A stretch of 64,000 nt of DNA, from NCBI GenBank assembly GCA_016000195.1, contig JAECRO010000004.1, positions 1 to 64,000 of the forward strand, in the 5' to 3' direction. Positions 34,217 to 43,768 of the stretch are shown here, piece after piece. A program made the translations under genes and the position numbers. Position 1 is the stretch's first letter; each line of letters begins with the position of its first letter. Below the pieces are notes generated by a model that was not told where the DNA came from, did no database searches, and saw only the letters and a list, made by a program, of their open reading frames with translations. This DNA is from Burkholderiales bacterium (lineage in GTDB: Bacteria > Pseudomonadota > Gammaproteobacteria > Burkholderiales > Burkholderiaceae_C).

Positions 34217-35064
34217 AAGTCATCGACCTGCGCTGCCGTCCGGCCTACCTGCACGATTTTTTCGGCGCCAACCCCGGTTCGCCCGGCTACGAGACGGCGC
34301 GCTGGCTGAACCGCCGCGTCGGCACACGCGGCAGCGACGAGCATTTCGCGCGCTCGCTCACACCCGAGGGCTTTCTGGCCGAGGTGCGCGATGCCGGCCT
34401 GAGCAAGGCCGTCGTCGTCGGCCGGAACACGCCCGCCCAGCACCTGCCCAACGACCTGATCCACCAGATCACCCATGCGCACGAGGAATTGCTGGGCATT
34501 GCCGGCATCGACCCGGCGCTGCAGGGTGTGGACGGCGCGCTGGCCGAGATCGACCGGGCCATCGACCAGCTCGGACTGGCTGGCATCGGCCTGGAGCCGG
34601 GCTTTGGCGCGCCCGCCCGGCATCCGGACGATGCGCTGTATTTTCCGGTCTATGAACACCTGAACCGCCGTGGCCTGCCGCTGTTCCTGATGTCCGGCCC
34701 GACGACGCCGGACCCGGCCTTCAACGACCCCGGTCGGCTGGCGAAAGTGGCCCAGGCTTTTCCGCAGCTGCGCATCGTCTGCTACCACGGCTACTACCCG
34801 AACACCCAGCAGCTGGTGGGCGTGGCTTTCCGCTACGAGAACATCTCGGTGGTGCCCGACATGTACCAGTTCCTGCCCGGCAGCGAGGTCTTCGTGCAGG
34901 CGGCCAACGGCTTCATGGGCGACCAGCTTTTGTTCGGCTCGTCCTATCCGTTTCGCCCGATCCGCCAGTCGATTGACGATTTTCTGGCGCTCGGCTTCAG
35001 GGGCAAGGTGCTGGACAAACTGCTCTACGGCAATGCGGCACGCCTGTTCGGGCTGGCTGCCTGA
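34213..35064 (+). CDS. Amidohydrolase-2 family protein coupled to msuD
   Basis: A 283-residue TIM-barrel hydrolase of the amidohydrolase-2 (ACMSD-like) group. Segments seen include [15 protein letters not shown] at the N-terminus, [32 protein letters not shown] with a possible metal-binding His, and [11 protein letters not shown]. The usual HxH at the first strand reads RCR, so the full metal site is not intact. ATGA overlap with msuD indicates coupled translation and a role in the same sulfonate pathway, but no reaction is assigned. Confidence 0.65.
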   Translation: MKVIDLRCRPAYLHDFFGANPGSPGYETARWLNRRVGTRGSDEHFARSLTPEGFLAEVRDAGLSKAVVVGRNTPAQHLPNDLIHQITHAHEELLGIAGIDPALQGVDGALAEIDRAIDQLGLAGIGLEPGFGAPARHPDDALYFPVYEHLNRRGLPLFLMSGPTTPDPAFNDPGRLAKVAQAFPQLRIVCYHGYYPNTQQLVGVAFRYENISVVPDMYQFLPGSEVFVQAANGFMGDQLLFGSSYPFRPIRQSIDDFLALGFRGKVLDKLLYGNAARLFGLAA

Positions 35065-35090
35065 AAAAAAATTAACCAAGGAAATTCACC

Positions 35091-36080
<990 letters not shown>

Positions 36081-36088
36081 AAAACCCC

Positions 36089-36169
36089 CTAACCGCACAC
36101 AGCAGCCAGTGCGCCAAAGTTGAGGGCCGCAGCAGCGGTGAGGATGTAAAAAACTTCGCCCAGCGCCAT
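36089..36169 (-). CDS. Possible 26-residue hydrophobic peptide
   Basis: A tiny frame (MALGEVFYILTAAAALNFGA, then LAAVCG) with a single hydrophobic, membrane-like stretch, convergent with cysK. There is no good RBS. The residues look protein-like rather than random, and it could be either a small membrane peptide or the last remnant of a deleted membrane protein. Confidence 0.25.
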   Translation of the reverse strand: MALGEVFYILTAAAALNFGALAAVCG

Positions 36170-36296
36170 GTGCAGGGCGGTTGTATAAAAATGAAAATCT
36201 TCTTTACAAATGAGAATTTAGTCGTTCCAGTTCTATAGCTCAACCATGAGAATTCAATGCATCGCACTATTGCGTTGCAATTTTCTGGAGCTTTTC

Positions 36297-37322
36297 ATGG
36301 CTGAACGCCGCACTTTTCGCCGTCCCTTTCTGAAAATCGCCTTGGCAACCACGCTGGCGGCGGCGTCATGGGGCGCCATCGCCCAGCAGGCCGTCAACCT
36401 GCTCAACGTATCGTATGACCCGACCCGCGAACTTTATGTGGAATACAACGCCGCGTTCATCAAATACTGGAAAGCAAAAACCGGCCAGGACGTGACCATC
36501 AAGCAATCCCACGGTGGCTCGGGCAAGCAGGCGCGGTCGGTGATTGACGGACTGGATGCAGACGTGGTGACGCTGGGGCTTGCCGGTGACATCGACGCGC
36601 TGGTCAACAACGGCGGGTGGATTCCCAAGGACTGGCAAAAGCGCCTGCCGCACAACTCGTCTCCCTACACCTCCACCATAGTGCTGGTGGTGCGCCAGGG
36701 CAACCCCAAAGGCATCAAGGACTGGGATGACCTGATCAAGCCCGGTGTCAGTGTCATCACGCCCAACCCCAAGACCTCCGGCGGCGCGCGCTGGAATTAC
36801 CTCGCCGCCTGGGAGTTCGCCAAACGCAAATTCGGCGGCGATGCCAAGGCCAAGGATTTCGTGGCCAAGCTCTACGCCAACGTGCCCGTGCTCGACACTG
36901 GCGCGCGCGGCTCGTCGATCACGTTCGCGCAGCGCAACCAGGGCGATGTCTTCATTTCCTGGGAAAACGAAGCCTACCTGCTGGAGAAGGAGTTCGGCAG
37001 CAAGGTCGATGTGGTCTATCCCTCCCTCAGCATCCTGGCTGAACCCCCGGTCAGCGTGGTGGACAAGAACGTGGACCGCAAGGGCACCCGCGCCGTGGCC
37101 GAGGAATACCTGAAATACCTCTACACCGAAGAAGGGCAGGACATTGCCGGCAAGAACTTCTACCGCCCCGCCGTTTCCGAAAAGGCCAAGGCCAAGTACG
37201 CCAAACAATTCCCCAATCTCAAGCTGTTCACCATCGAGCAAGGCTTTGGCGGCTGGACCAAAGCCGATAAGGAACACTTTGCCGACGGCGGCTCCTTTGA
37301 CCAGATTTACCTGAAAAAGTAA
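36297..37322 (+). CDS. sbp: Sulfate-binding protein Sbp/CysP
   Basis: A 341-residue periplasmic binding protein with a twin-Arg-like N-terminus and cleavable signal ([19 protein letters not shown]). The sulfate-binding family segments [36 protein letters not shown] and [16 protein letters not shown] are intact. It binds sulfate or thiosulfate for a CysTWA permease that is not in this window. ATG at 36297 has a CTGGAG RBS. An in-frame ATG at 36246 is upstream. Beyond the initiator there is no Met or Cys in the protein. It is followed by the regulator at 37376. Confidence 0.92.
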   Translation: MAERRTFRRPFLKIALATTLAAASWGAIAQQAVNLLNVSYDPTRELYVEYNAAFIKYWKAKTGQDVTIKQSHGGSGKQARSVIDGLDADVVTLGLAGDIDALVNNGGWIPKDWQKRLPHNSSPYTSTIVLVVRQGNPKGIKDWDDLIKPGVSVITPNPKTSGGARWNYLAAWEFAKRKFGGDAKAKDFVAKLYANVPVLDTGARGSSITFAQRNQGDVFISWENEAYLLEKEFGSKVDVVYPSLSILAEPPVSVVDKNVDRKGTRAVAEEYLKYLYTEEGQDIAGKNFYRPAVSEKAKAKYAKQFPNLKLFTIEQGFGGWTKADKEHFADGGSFDQIYLKK

Positions 37323-37375
37323 GTCCTGCCGCTCTCCTGCCCGGTTCTTGCCAATCTGGCGCTACCAGGAAATCC

Positions 37376-38554
37376 ATGAACCAACTACTGACCTTTCCCG
37401 ATGCGGGCAAACATGCCTTGTCCATTCGCGCCAAGGCACTGGTGTTTGACGACCCCCAGTCCCAGGCCTTGCTCGCACGCCTGGACCAGGTGGCGCCCAC
37501 CGAGGCCACCGTCGTGATCATCGGTGAAACCGGCACCGGCAAGGAACTGCTGGCGCGCCGCATTCACCAGGGCAGCGCACGGCGCGGCCCCTTCGTGGCG
37601 GTCAACTGCGGTGCGTTCAGCGAATCGCTGATCGATGCGGAGCTGTTTGGCCACGAGAGCGGGGCCTTCACCGGCGCCAGCCAGGCCCGGGCCGGCTGGT
37701 TCGAGGCGGCCAATGGCGGCACCTTGTTTCTCGATGAAATTGGCGACTTGCCGCTGGCGCTGCAGGTCAAGCTGCTGCGCGTGCTGCAAGAGCGCCAGAT
37801 TGTGCGAATCGGCTCGCGCAAGCCCATCGAGTTGGATGTGCGGCTGATTGCCGCCACCAACGTGGACCTGCGCGACGCGGTGAACGCAGGCCACTTTCGT
37901 GCCGACCTTTACTACCGGCTCAGCGTGGCGACGCTGGAGCTGCGTCCGCTGTGGGAGCGGCCGGGCGATATTCTTCCGCTGGCCCGGCATTTTCTGGCCA
38001 GCTACGCCAAACGCCTGGGGATTGAGGGCAGCACGCTGACGCCGGGTGCCGAGCAGGCGCTGCTGGCGCATGACTGGCCGGGCAATATCCGGGAGCTGGA
38101 AAATGTCGTTCACTACGCGCTGATTGTGGCCCCCGCAGCCGCCATCCACGCGAGCGACCTGCAGTCGATCCAGCGATCGGCGCGCAGCCGGGCGCGTCAG
38201 CCTTCGGCCTTGCCGCCAGCGGTGGCGGACAGCAGCGCCAGCGTGGTGCCAGAAGTGGCCGCCGTCCCCACGCTGCGGCAAACGCTGCGTGAACTGCTGC
38301 TCAAATCAATGAAGCTCAACCAGCCGTTGCTCTTTGAACAGGTGCAGGCAACGCTGGTTTGCACCGCTTTCGAGTTCTGCCACAACAATCAGGTGCAGAC
38401 CGCACGTCTGCTCGGCCTGTCGCGCAATGTGCTGCGCACCTTGCTCAAACAGCATGGGCTGCTGGCGGTGCATGAAGACAGCAGCCCAGATATCGGCGAC
38501 TTTGCCGCAGACCTGCTCGTCGGGCAGCCGGTTGCGGCTTCTTCCATGGCTTGA
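37376..38554 (+). CDS. Second SfnR-like sigma-54-dependent activator
   Basis: A 392-residue activator with no sensor domain, an AAA+ core ([27 protein letters not shown]) and a C-terminal Fis-type helix-turn-helix ([20 protein letters not shown]). It is a clear paralogue of the protein at 29314 and has an Ala/Pro/Ser-rich linker of about 40 residues between core and DNA-binding part. It starts 53 bases after sbp, so it may be read with it. Two such regulators could divide the six sigma-54 promoters between them. Confidence 0.85.
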   Translation: MNQLLTFPDAGKHALSIRAKALVFDDPQSQALLARLDQVAPTEATVVIIGETGTGKELLARRIHQGSARRGPFVAVNCGAFSESLIDAELFGHESGAFTGASQARAGWFEAANGGTLFLDEIGDLPLALQVKLLRVLQERQIVRIGSRKPIELDVRLIAATNVDLRDAVNAGHFRADLYYRLSVATLELRPLWERPGDILPLARHFLASYAKRLGIEGSTLTPGAEQALLAHDWPGNIRELENVVHYALIVAPAAAIHASDLQSIQRSARSRARQPSALPPAVADSSASVVPEVAAVPTLRQTLRELLLKSMKLNQPLLFEQVQATLVCTAFEFCHNNQVQTARLLGLSRNVLRTLLKQHGLLAVHEDSSPDIGDFAADLLVGQPVAASSMA

Positions 38555-38647
38555 AAAGCCTTTCGCAAACACACATGCCCGCAGGGCCAGAGTTGGCGCG
38601 CGCAAGCAACCGATATCAAACGGTGGGGACAAACAACAAGGAATACT

Positions 38648-40828
38648 GTGAGCAGGCACTGGAACACTGAAGCGCGCGGGATGCTGCTGGGGATCGGGTT
38701 AGGGTTGGCTGCGGCATGCGTGCAGGCCGCGCCGGACGAAGCCGCCACGCAGCAGGTGCGCGCCCGGCTCGTCGCCTCGGCGGGCGCCGTGCATGCGGGA
38801 GACCGTCTGGTGCTGGGAGTGCATCAGCAAATCGCGCCCGAGTGGCACACCTACTGGCTCAACCCGGGCGACACCGGCCTGGCCACCCGAATCGACTGGA
38901 CCCTGCCTCCAGGGAGTGCGGCGGGCCAGATCCAATGGCCGACGCCGCAGCGCTTTCAGCTCGGCGCCATCACCAACTTTGGCTATGCCGGAGATGTCAC
39001 CCTGCTGACCGAGATCGACGTACCGAAGGGGCTGCAAGCGGGCCAGCAGTTCCCGCTCCAGGCCAGGGTCAGCTGGCTGGTGTGCCGCGAGAGCTGCATT
39101 CCGCAGAACGTCGAGCTGCGCCTGAGCCTGCCGGTGCTTGAGCCCGGCCAGCCCGCCGGCGCGGGCAGCCCGCTGATCGACGCGGCCCGTGCCCGCCTGC
39201 CGGTGGCCAGCCCCTGGCCCGTCGACGTGCAGTACGCCGCCGGCCATGTGACCCTGCGCCTGGCGGACCCAGGGTTGTCCAGAGCCGCGCTCGATACCCT
39301 TGCATTCTTCCCGGCCCAGCGCCATCAACTGTCCAATGAGCTGCCGCAAACGGTCAAGGTGGTCGATGACGAGGTGCTGCTGCGATTGCCCTACGGCGAC
39401 GAGCCGCCCTCGGCACAGGCGGCGTTGACCGGCGTGCTGGTGGTCCGCGACCCCGCCCAGCCCGCCAGTGCCGCCCGTGGCTATGCGGTCAACAGTGCGG
39501 CCTCGCCGCTCGCCAGCATGTCCATCGCCGCCGCCCAGGCGCCTGCACCGGCGTCATCATCCATCACGACCCTGGGCTCGGTGCTGCTGCTCGCGCTGCT
39601 CGGCGGCATCGTGCTGAACCTCATGCCCTGCGTGTTTCCGGTGCTGTCGCTCAAAGCCCTGTCGCTGCTGCAGCACGCCGAGCGCCCGGCGCGCGAAACA
39701 CGCCGGCATGGACTGGCCTACACCCTGGGCGTGCTGGCCAGCTTCGCGCTGCTGGGCGGGCTGCTGATCGTGCTCAAGCAAGGCGGCGCGCAGATCGGCT
39801 GGGGCTTTCAGTACCAGTCGCCCGGCTTTGTGCTGCTGGCCGCTTACCTGATGTTCGCGGTGGGCCTGAGCCTGTCGGGCGTGTTTTCGGTGGGCGCCTC
39901 GGTGGCGGGATGGGGCTCCTCGCTGGCATCTCGGCGGGGCTACAGCGGCAGTTTTTTTACCGGCGTGCTGGCCGCCGTGGTCGCCAGCCCCTGCACCGCG
40001 CCCTTCATGGGCGCCGCGATAGGCTATGCGCTGACGCAGCCGGCGGCCATTTTGCTGGCCGTTTTCCTCACCCTGGGGCTGGGCCTGGCGCTGCCCTACC
40101 TGCTGCTGACGCACTGGCCCGCGCTGCAGCACCGCCTGCCCCGGCCCGGACGCTGGATGGAGCGCGTCAAGCAGGGCCTGGCGTTTCCGATGTATGCCGC
40201 CGCCGTCTGGCTGGCCTGGGTCTTGGCCCAACAGGCAGGCCCCCATGCGGTGGCAGCCGCGCTGGGCGGCATGGTCGCCATCGCCTTTGCAGCCTGGGTT
40301 TTTGACGCCACGCGAGGCCATGCCCGCGCGGGCGTCCAGCGCAGCGGCGCCGGCCTGGCCCTGCTGGCGGTGACAGCGGCATTGCTCGGCGGCCAGACCG
40401 GCTTGCGGGCGCAGCCTGCGCCGCCAGTCCAGCAGCCGGCGATGGGCAAACCGTCGCACGGTGCCGAACCCTACAGCGCAGAGCGGCTGCAAAGCCTGCG
40501 CCGTCAGGGCCAGCCGGTCTTTTTGAACCTGACGGCGGCCTGGTGCATCACCTGCCTGGTCAACGAGCGGGTTGCGCTCAGCGATGCCAGCGTGCAGCAA
40601 GCGTTCGAGCGCGCCGGCATCCATTACCTCAAAGGCGACTGGACCAACGAGGATGCGCAGATCACGCGCAAGCTGGGGGAGTTCGGGCGCAGTGGCGTAC
40701 CCCTGTATGTGTACTACCCCGCGCATGCCGACGCCGATCCGGTGGTGCTGCCGCAAATCCTGACGCCGAAAATGGTGCTGGACGTCTTGCAGTCACCCGC
40801 AGCGGTGTCGGTGGCCCGCACGCCCTGA
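38648..40828 (+). CDS. ScsB/DsbD-like thiol-disulfide reductase
   Basis: A 726-residue membrane protein with signal peptide, a DsbD-alpha-like periplasmic domain with Cys146 and Cys150 (CRESC), a membrane domain of about eight segments with LMPCVFPVLSLKAL and VASPCTAPFMG cysteines, and a C-terminal thioredoxin domain with Cys633/Cys636 (AAWCITC). These pass electrons from cytoplasmic thioredoxin to periplasmic partners. The N-terminal domain form is that of ScsB rather than E. coli DsbD. Start is GTG at 38648 after AAGGA. The cytochrome, peroxiredoxin and CcmG proteins encoded nearby are possible clients. Confidence 0.85.
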   Translation: MSRHWNTEARGMLLGIGLGLAAACVQAAPDEAATQQVRARLVASAGAVHAGDRLVLGVHQQIAPEWHTYWLNPGDTGLATRIDWTLPPGSAAGQIQWPTPQRFQLGAITNFGYAGDVTLLTEIDVPKGLQAGQQFPLQARVSWLVCRESCIPQNVELRLSLPVLEPGQPAGAGSPLIDAARARLPVASPWPVDVQYAAGHVTLRLADPGLSRAALDTLAFFPAQRHQLSNELPQTVKVVDDEVLLRLPYGDEPPSAQAALTGVLVVRDPAQPASAARGYAVNSAASPLASMSIAAAQAPAPASSSITTLGSVLLLALLGGIVLNLMPCVFPVLSLKALSLLQHAERPARETRRHGLAYTLGVLASFALLGGLLIVLKQGGAQIGWGFQYQSPGFVLLAAYLMFAVGLSLSGVFSVGASVAGWGSSLASRRGYSGSFFTGVLAAVVASPCTAPFMGAAIGYALTQPAAILLAVFLTLGLGLALPYLLLTHWPALQHRLPRPGRWMERVKQGLAFPMYAAAVWLAWVLAQQAGPHAVAAALGGMVAIAFAAWVFDATRGHARAGVQRSGAGLALLAVTAALLGGQTGLRAQPAPPVQQPAMGKPSHGAEPYSAERLQSLRRQGQPVFLNLTAAWCITCLVNERVALSDASVQQAFERAGIHYLKGDWTNEDAQITRKLGEFGRSGVPLYVYYPAHADADPVVLPQILTPKMVLDVLQSPAAVSVARTP

Positions 40829-40830
40829 GC

Positions 40831-40844
40831 TGATCAGCTGATCA
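40831..40844. repeat. Perfect 14-base palindrome between converging genes
   Basis: TGATCAGCTGATCA sits in the 79-base gap between the ScsB-like gene and the leftward RND operon. There is no T-run. It may act as a bidirectional stop or be incidental. Confidence 0.4.
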
Positions 40845-40907
40845 CGCAAGGTCAGCGGGCCACCACTGCTGATGCCTCCCGCATTCCCGCTATTCGAAAA
40901 TGCTGGC

Positions 40908-42473
40908 TCAGCGCTGGCCAAGCAAGGCCTGCTCCAGTTCGCCGGGCTGCCAGCCGCCGCCCAGCGCCTTGACCAGGTAGGCCGTGGCCTGCAGCTGCTG
41001 GCCGCGCAGCTGGCTGGACAGGCGCTGGTTGGTCAGCACGTTCTGCTGGGCGGTGACCACGTCGAGGTAAGTGGACAGGCCGCCCGCATAGCGGTCCTGC
41101 GCGATGTCCAGCACCCGCTGGGCGCTGGCGCTGGCGGCCTGGGACTGGGACTGGGCGCTGGCCAGGGCGTTGAGCGCCAGCAGGCCGTCCTCCACCTCCT
41201 GCAGCGCGCGCAGCACCACCTGGCGGTAGCTGGCTGCGGCCAGTTCCTGGCCGGCTCTGGCCTGTTCTTCTCTGGCGCGCAGGCGCCCACCATCGAACAC
41301 GGCCTGCGTCAGGCTGCCGCCCAATGCCCACAGCAGGCTGGGTGCGTCGATCAGGCTGGCGATGTTTTTCGCTTCCCAGCCGCCCGAGGCGCTCAAGGTC
41401 AGGCTGGGAAACCAGGCTGCTTTGGCCAAGCCAAGCTGGGCATTGGCCACGGCCACGGCGCGCTCTGCGGCGGCGATGTCGGGCCGGCGCTGCAGCACCT
41501 CGGACGGCAGGGCCACCGGCAGGCCCGGAACGCCTGCGGGCAGGGCCGCCACCGGCAGCGTGAACTGGCTGGCCGGCGTGCCGACCAGCGTGGCCAGCGC
41601 GTGTTCGAGCTGCCCGCGCTGTTTGCGCAACAAAGTGAGCTGCGTGCGTGTGGCATCGAGCAGCGCCTGCTGCTGCGCCCGGTCCAGGCCGGAGGCGGCG
41701 CCGCCTTCGTGGCGCGCTGCGAGCACATCAGCGGCGCGGCTCTGGACCTGCAGGCCCTGCTCGACCACGGCAATTTCGGCATCGAGCGAGCGCAGCGTGA
41801 AATAAAACGCCGCCAGATCGGCGCTGAGCACCAGTTGCGCGTTCAGCTGGTCCGCTTGCGCCTGCTGCTCGAAAGCCAGCGCGGCCTGCTGCTCGTGGCG
41901 CTGGCGTCCGAACAGGTCCAGCTCGTAGCTGACCGTGCTGCTCAGCACGAAATCGTTCTGCACGGACGCGCTGGCTTGGGCGCCCGCCGTGGCCGCTGGC
42001 CGGTTGGCGGAGGTGCCGGTGCGCGCGCCGCGCAAGCCCGCATCGACTCTGGGCAGGCTGGATGCCCCGGCGATGTCCACCAGGGTATGGGCCTGGCGCA
42101 GACGGGCTGCGGCCACTTGCAGGCTCGGGCTGGCCTGGCGGGCTTGCGCCTGCAAGGCGTCCAGGCCGGCGTCCTGGAACAGGCGCCACCAGGCGCCCTT
42201 GTCCAGGCCATCGCCCGGCTGGGCCAATCGCCAGGGCGCGGCGCCCTGCGCCGCTGCCAGGTCAGCCGGCGTCTGCCATGCGGGGGGTGCCTCGCTTAGC
42301 GCCACCGGGGGCGGCGCGACGCTGCCGCAGGCGGCCAGGGCCAGCGCCATCAGGCCTGTGCATCCCGCCCAAGACAGACGCAGGCGCCAGCGGCCTTGAC
42401 AGTGCTGGCGCCCGCGTTGCCCTCTCCCCACTTCCCCTACTTCTCCTCCTACTTCCACTTGCTGGTGTCTCAT
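40908..42473 (-). CDS. RND-type outer-membrane efflux lipoprotein (OprM/NodT family)
   Basis: A 521-residue outer-membrane channel with a lipobox (LALAACGS, acylated Cys near residue 49) and the two TolC-like repeats: LQVAAARLRQAHTLVD and YELDLFGRQRHEQQAA in the first half, [20 protein letters not shown]-type (QRRPDIAAAE) and DGGRLRAREEQA in the second. The signal region is longer than usual, but the start overlaps the end of the adaptor gene by four bases, supporting it. It exports whatever the pump at 43769 handles. Confidence 0.9.
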   Translation of the reverse strand: MRHQQVEVGGEVGEVGRGQRGRQHCQGRWRLRLSWAGCTGLMALALAACGSVAPPPVALSEAPPAWQTPADLAAAQGAAPWRLAQPGDGLDKGAWWRLFQDAGLDALQAQARQASPSLQVAAARLRQAHTLVDIAGASSLPRVDAGLRGARTGTSANRPAATAGAQASASVQNDFVLSSTVSYELDLFGRQRHEQQAALAFEQQAQADQLNAQLVLSADLAAFYFTLRSLDAEIAVVEQGLQVQSRAADVLAARHEGGAASGLDRAQQQALLDATRTQLTLLRKQRGQLEHALATLVGTPASQFTLPVAALPAGVPGLPVALPSEVLQRRPDIAAAERAVAVANAQLGLAKAAWFPSLTLSASGGWEAKNIASLIDAPSLLWALGGSLTQAVFDGGRLRAREEQARAGQELAAASYRQVVLRALQEVEDGLLALNALASAQSQSQAASASAQRVLDIAQDRYAGGLSTYLDVVTAQQNVLTNQRLSSQLRGQQLQATAYLVKALGGGWQPGELEQALLGQR

Positions 42474-43744
42474 GCCTTGCCACCCTTGGCGTCCTTGTCA
42501 CCGTCAGCCTTGGCCTCGGCAGGGCGCGAGGCGCCGCCTGCCGGTTTCGGCGCCGGCTTGTCCTCGGGCGCTTTGCGGGCCAGCACGCGCTCACCCTCTT
42601 CAATCGTGTCGGGCGGGTTCAGGATGACGCTGTCCTTGGACGAAATGCCCGCAATCACCTCCACCGAGCGCCCCAGGTCACTGCCCAGCTTGACCTGGCG
42701 CAGGCTGACCTTGCCGTCCTCGCCCACCACGGCCACCTGCGCGCCGTCCTGGCGGAACTGCAGCGTGCTGGGCGAGAGCAGCAGGGTCTTGGCCGCGCCG
42801 CTCAGCGGCAGGGCCACCTCCACATAGGCGCCGGGCAGAAAGTCTCCCCTCTGGTTGTCCAAGCTGACCTCGACCAGAACCGAGCGCGTGGCCACGTCCA
42901 CCCCGCCCGAGACCCGCGTGATCTGGCCCTTGCCCGGCGCATTCGGGCGCTCCAGCAGCTTGATGCTGACTTCCTTGCCCACCGCCACATCGGCCGCATA
43001 GACCTGCGGAATCGCCACCGTCAGGCGCAGGGCGTCGGACTGCGCCAGGTAGAACAGCTCGCGGGTAGTCGTGGCGCTGCCGGCGGCCACCAGCGCGCCT
43101 ACCTCGACATTGCGCTTGATCACCACCCCGTCAAACGGCGCGGTAATGCGGCCGAAGTCGTGCATCTGCCGCAGGCGCCGCACATTGGCCTGCGAGGCGG
43201 CCAGATCGGCCAGCGCCTGCTGCTGGGCGGCGCGCCGCTCATCGAGTTCCTGCTGCGACACCGCGTCGCGCTGGCGCAGGCCTTCCCAGCGCGCTAGGGA
43301 CGACTGGGCCAGGGCCAGCCGGGCCTTGATCTGCTCCTGCGTGGCCTGCGCCTGGGCCAGATCCTGGTCCACCTCGGGCGTGTCGATCAGGGCCAGCACA
43401 TCGCCCTTGCTCACTTTGTCGCCGATGTCCCGGCTCCAGGCCCGGACATAGCCGTTGGTGCGCGCATAGAGCGCCGCTTCGTTGCGCCCGCGCAGCGTGG
43501 CCGGCAGGGCCACCGTGCGCAGGCTCTGGCCGGCCTTGGCCTGGGTGGTCAGCACCGATCTGATGGCGCTGCGCTCGGTGCGCTCCTCCACGGATTTGGC
43601 GTGGGCCGCGTTGACATAGGCGCGCACGCCGGCGCCGCCCAGCAGCAGCGCCAGCACACCGAGCCCAATCCAGCGCGCCCGGCGTAGCGGGCGGCCCGCC
43701 TTAGGGTGGATGGGCTCATGATTCAGGGAAGGGGAAGAACGCAT
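42470..43744 (-). CDS. RND membrane fusion (periplasmic adaptor) protein
   Basis: A 424-residue adaptor with one N-terminal membrane segment (WIGLGVLALLLGGAGVRAY), split lipoyl halves (ARTNGYVRAWSRDIGDKV and FGRITAPFDGVVIKRNVEVG), a coiled-coil hairpin rich in Gln/Ala, a beta-barrel domain and a charged low-complexity tail rich in Lys, Ala, Pro and Asp. It links the inner-membrane pump to the outer channel. Confidence 0.92.
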   Translation of the reverse strand: MRSSPSLNHEPIHPKAGRPLRRARWIGLGVLALLLGGAGVRAYVNAAHAKSVEERTERSAIRSVLTTQAKAGQSLRTVALPATLRGRNEAALYARTNGYVRAWSRDIGDKVSKGDVLALIDTPEVDQDLAQAQATQEQIKARLALAQSSLARWEGLRQRDAVSQQELDERRAAQQQALADLAASQANVRRLRQMHDFGRITAPFDGVVIKRNVEVGALVAAGSATTTRELFYLAQSDALRLTVAIPQVYAADVAVGKEVSIKLLERPNAPGKGQITRVSGGVDVATRSVLVEVSLDNQRGDFLPGAYVEVALPLSGAAKTLLLSPSTLQFRQDGAQVAVVGEDGKVSLRQVKLGSDLGRSVEVIAGISSKDSVILNPPDTIEEGERVLARKAPEDKPAPKPAGGASRPAEAKADGDKDAKGGKA

Positions 43745-43768
43745 AAAGGGGCAACTCGGTTCGGTAGA

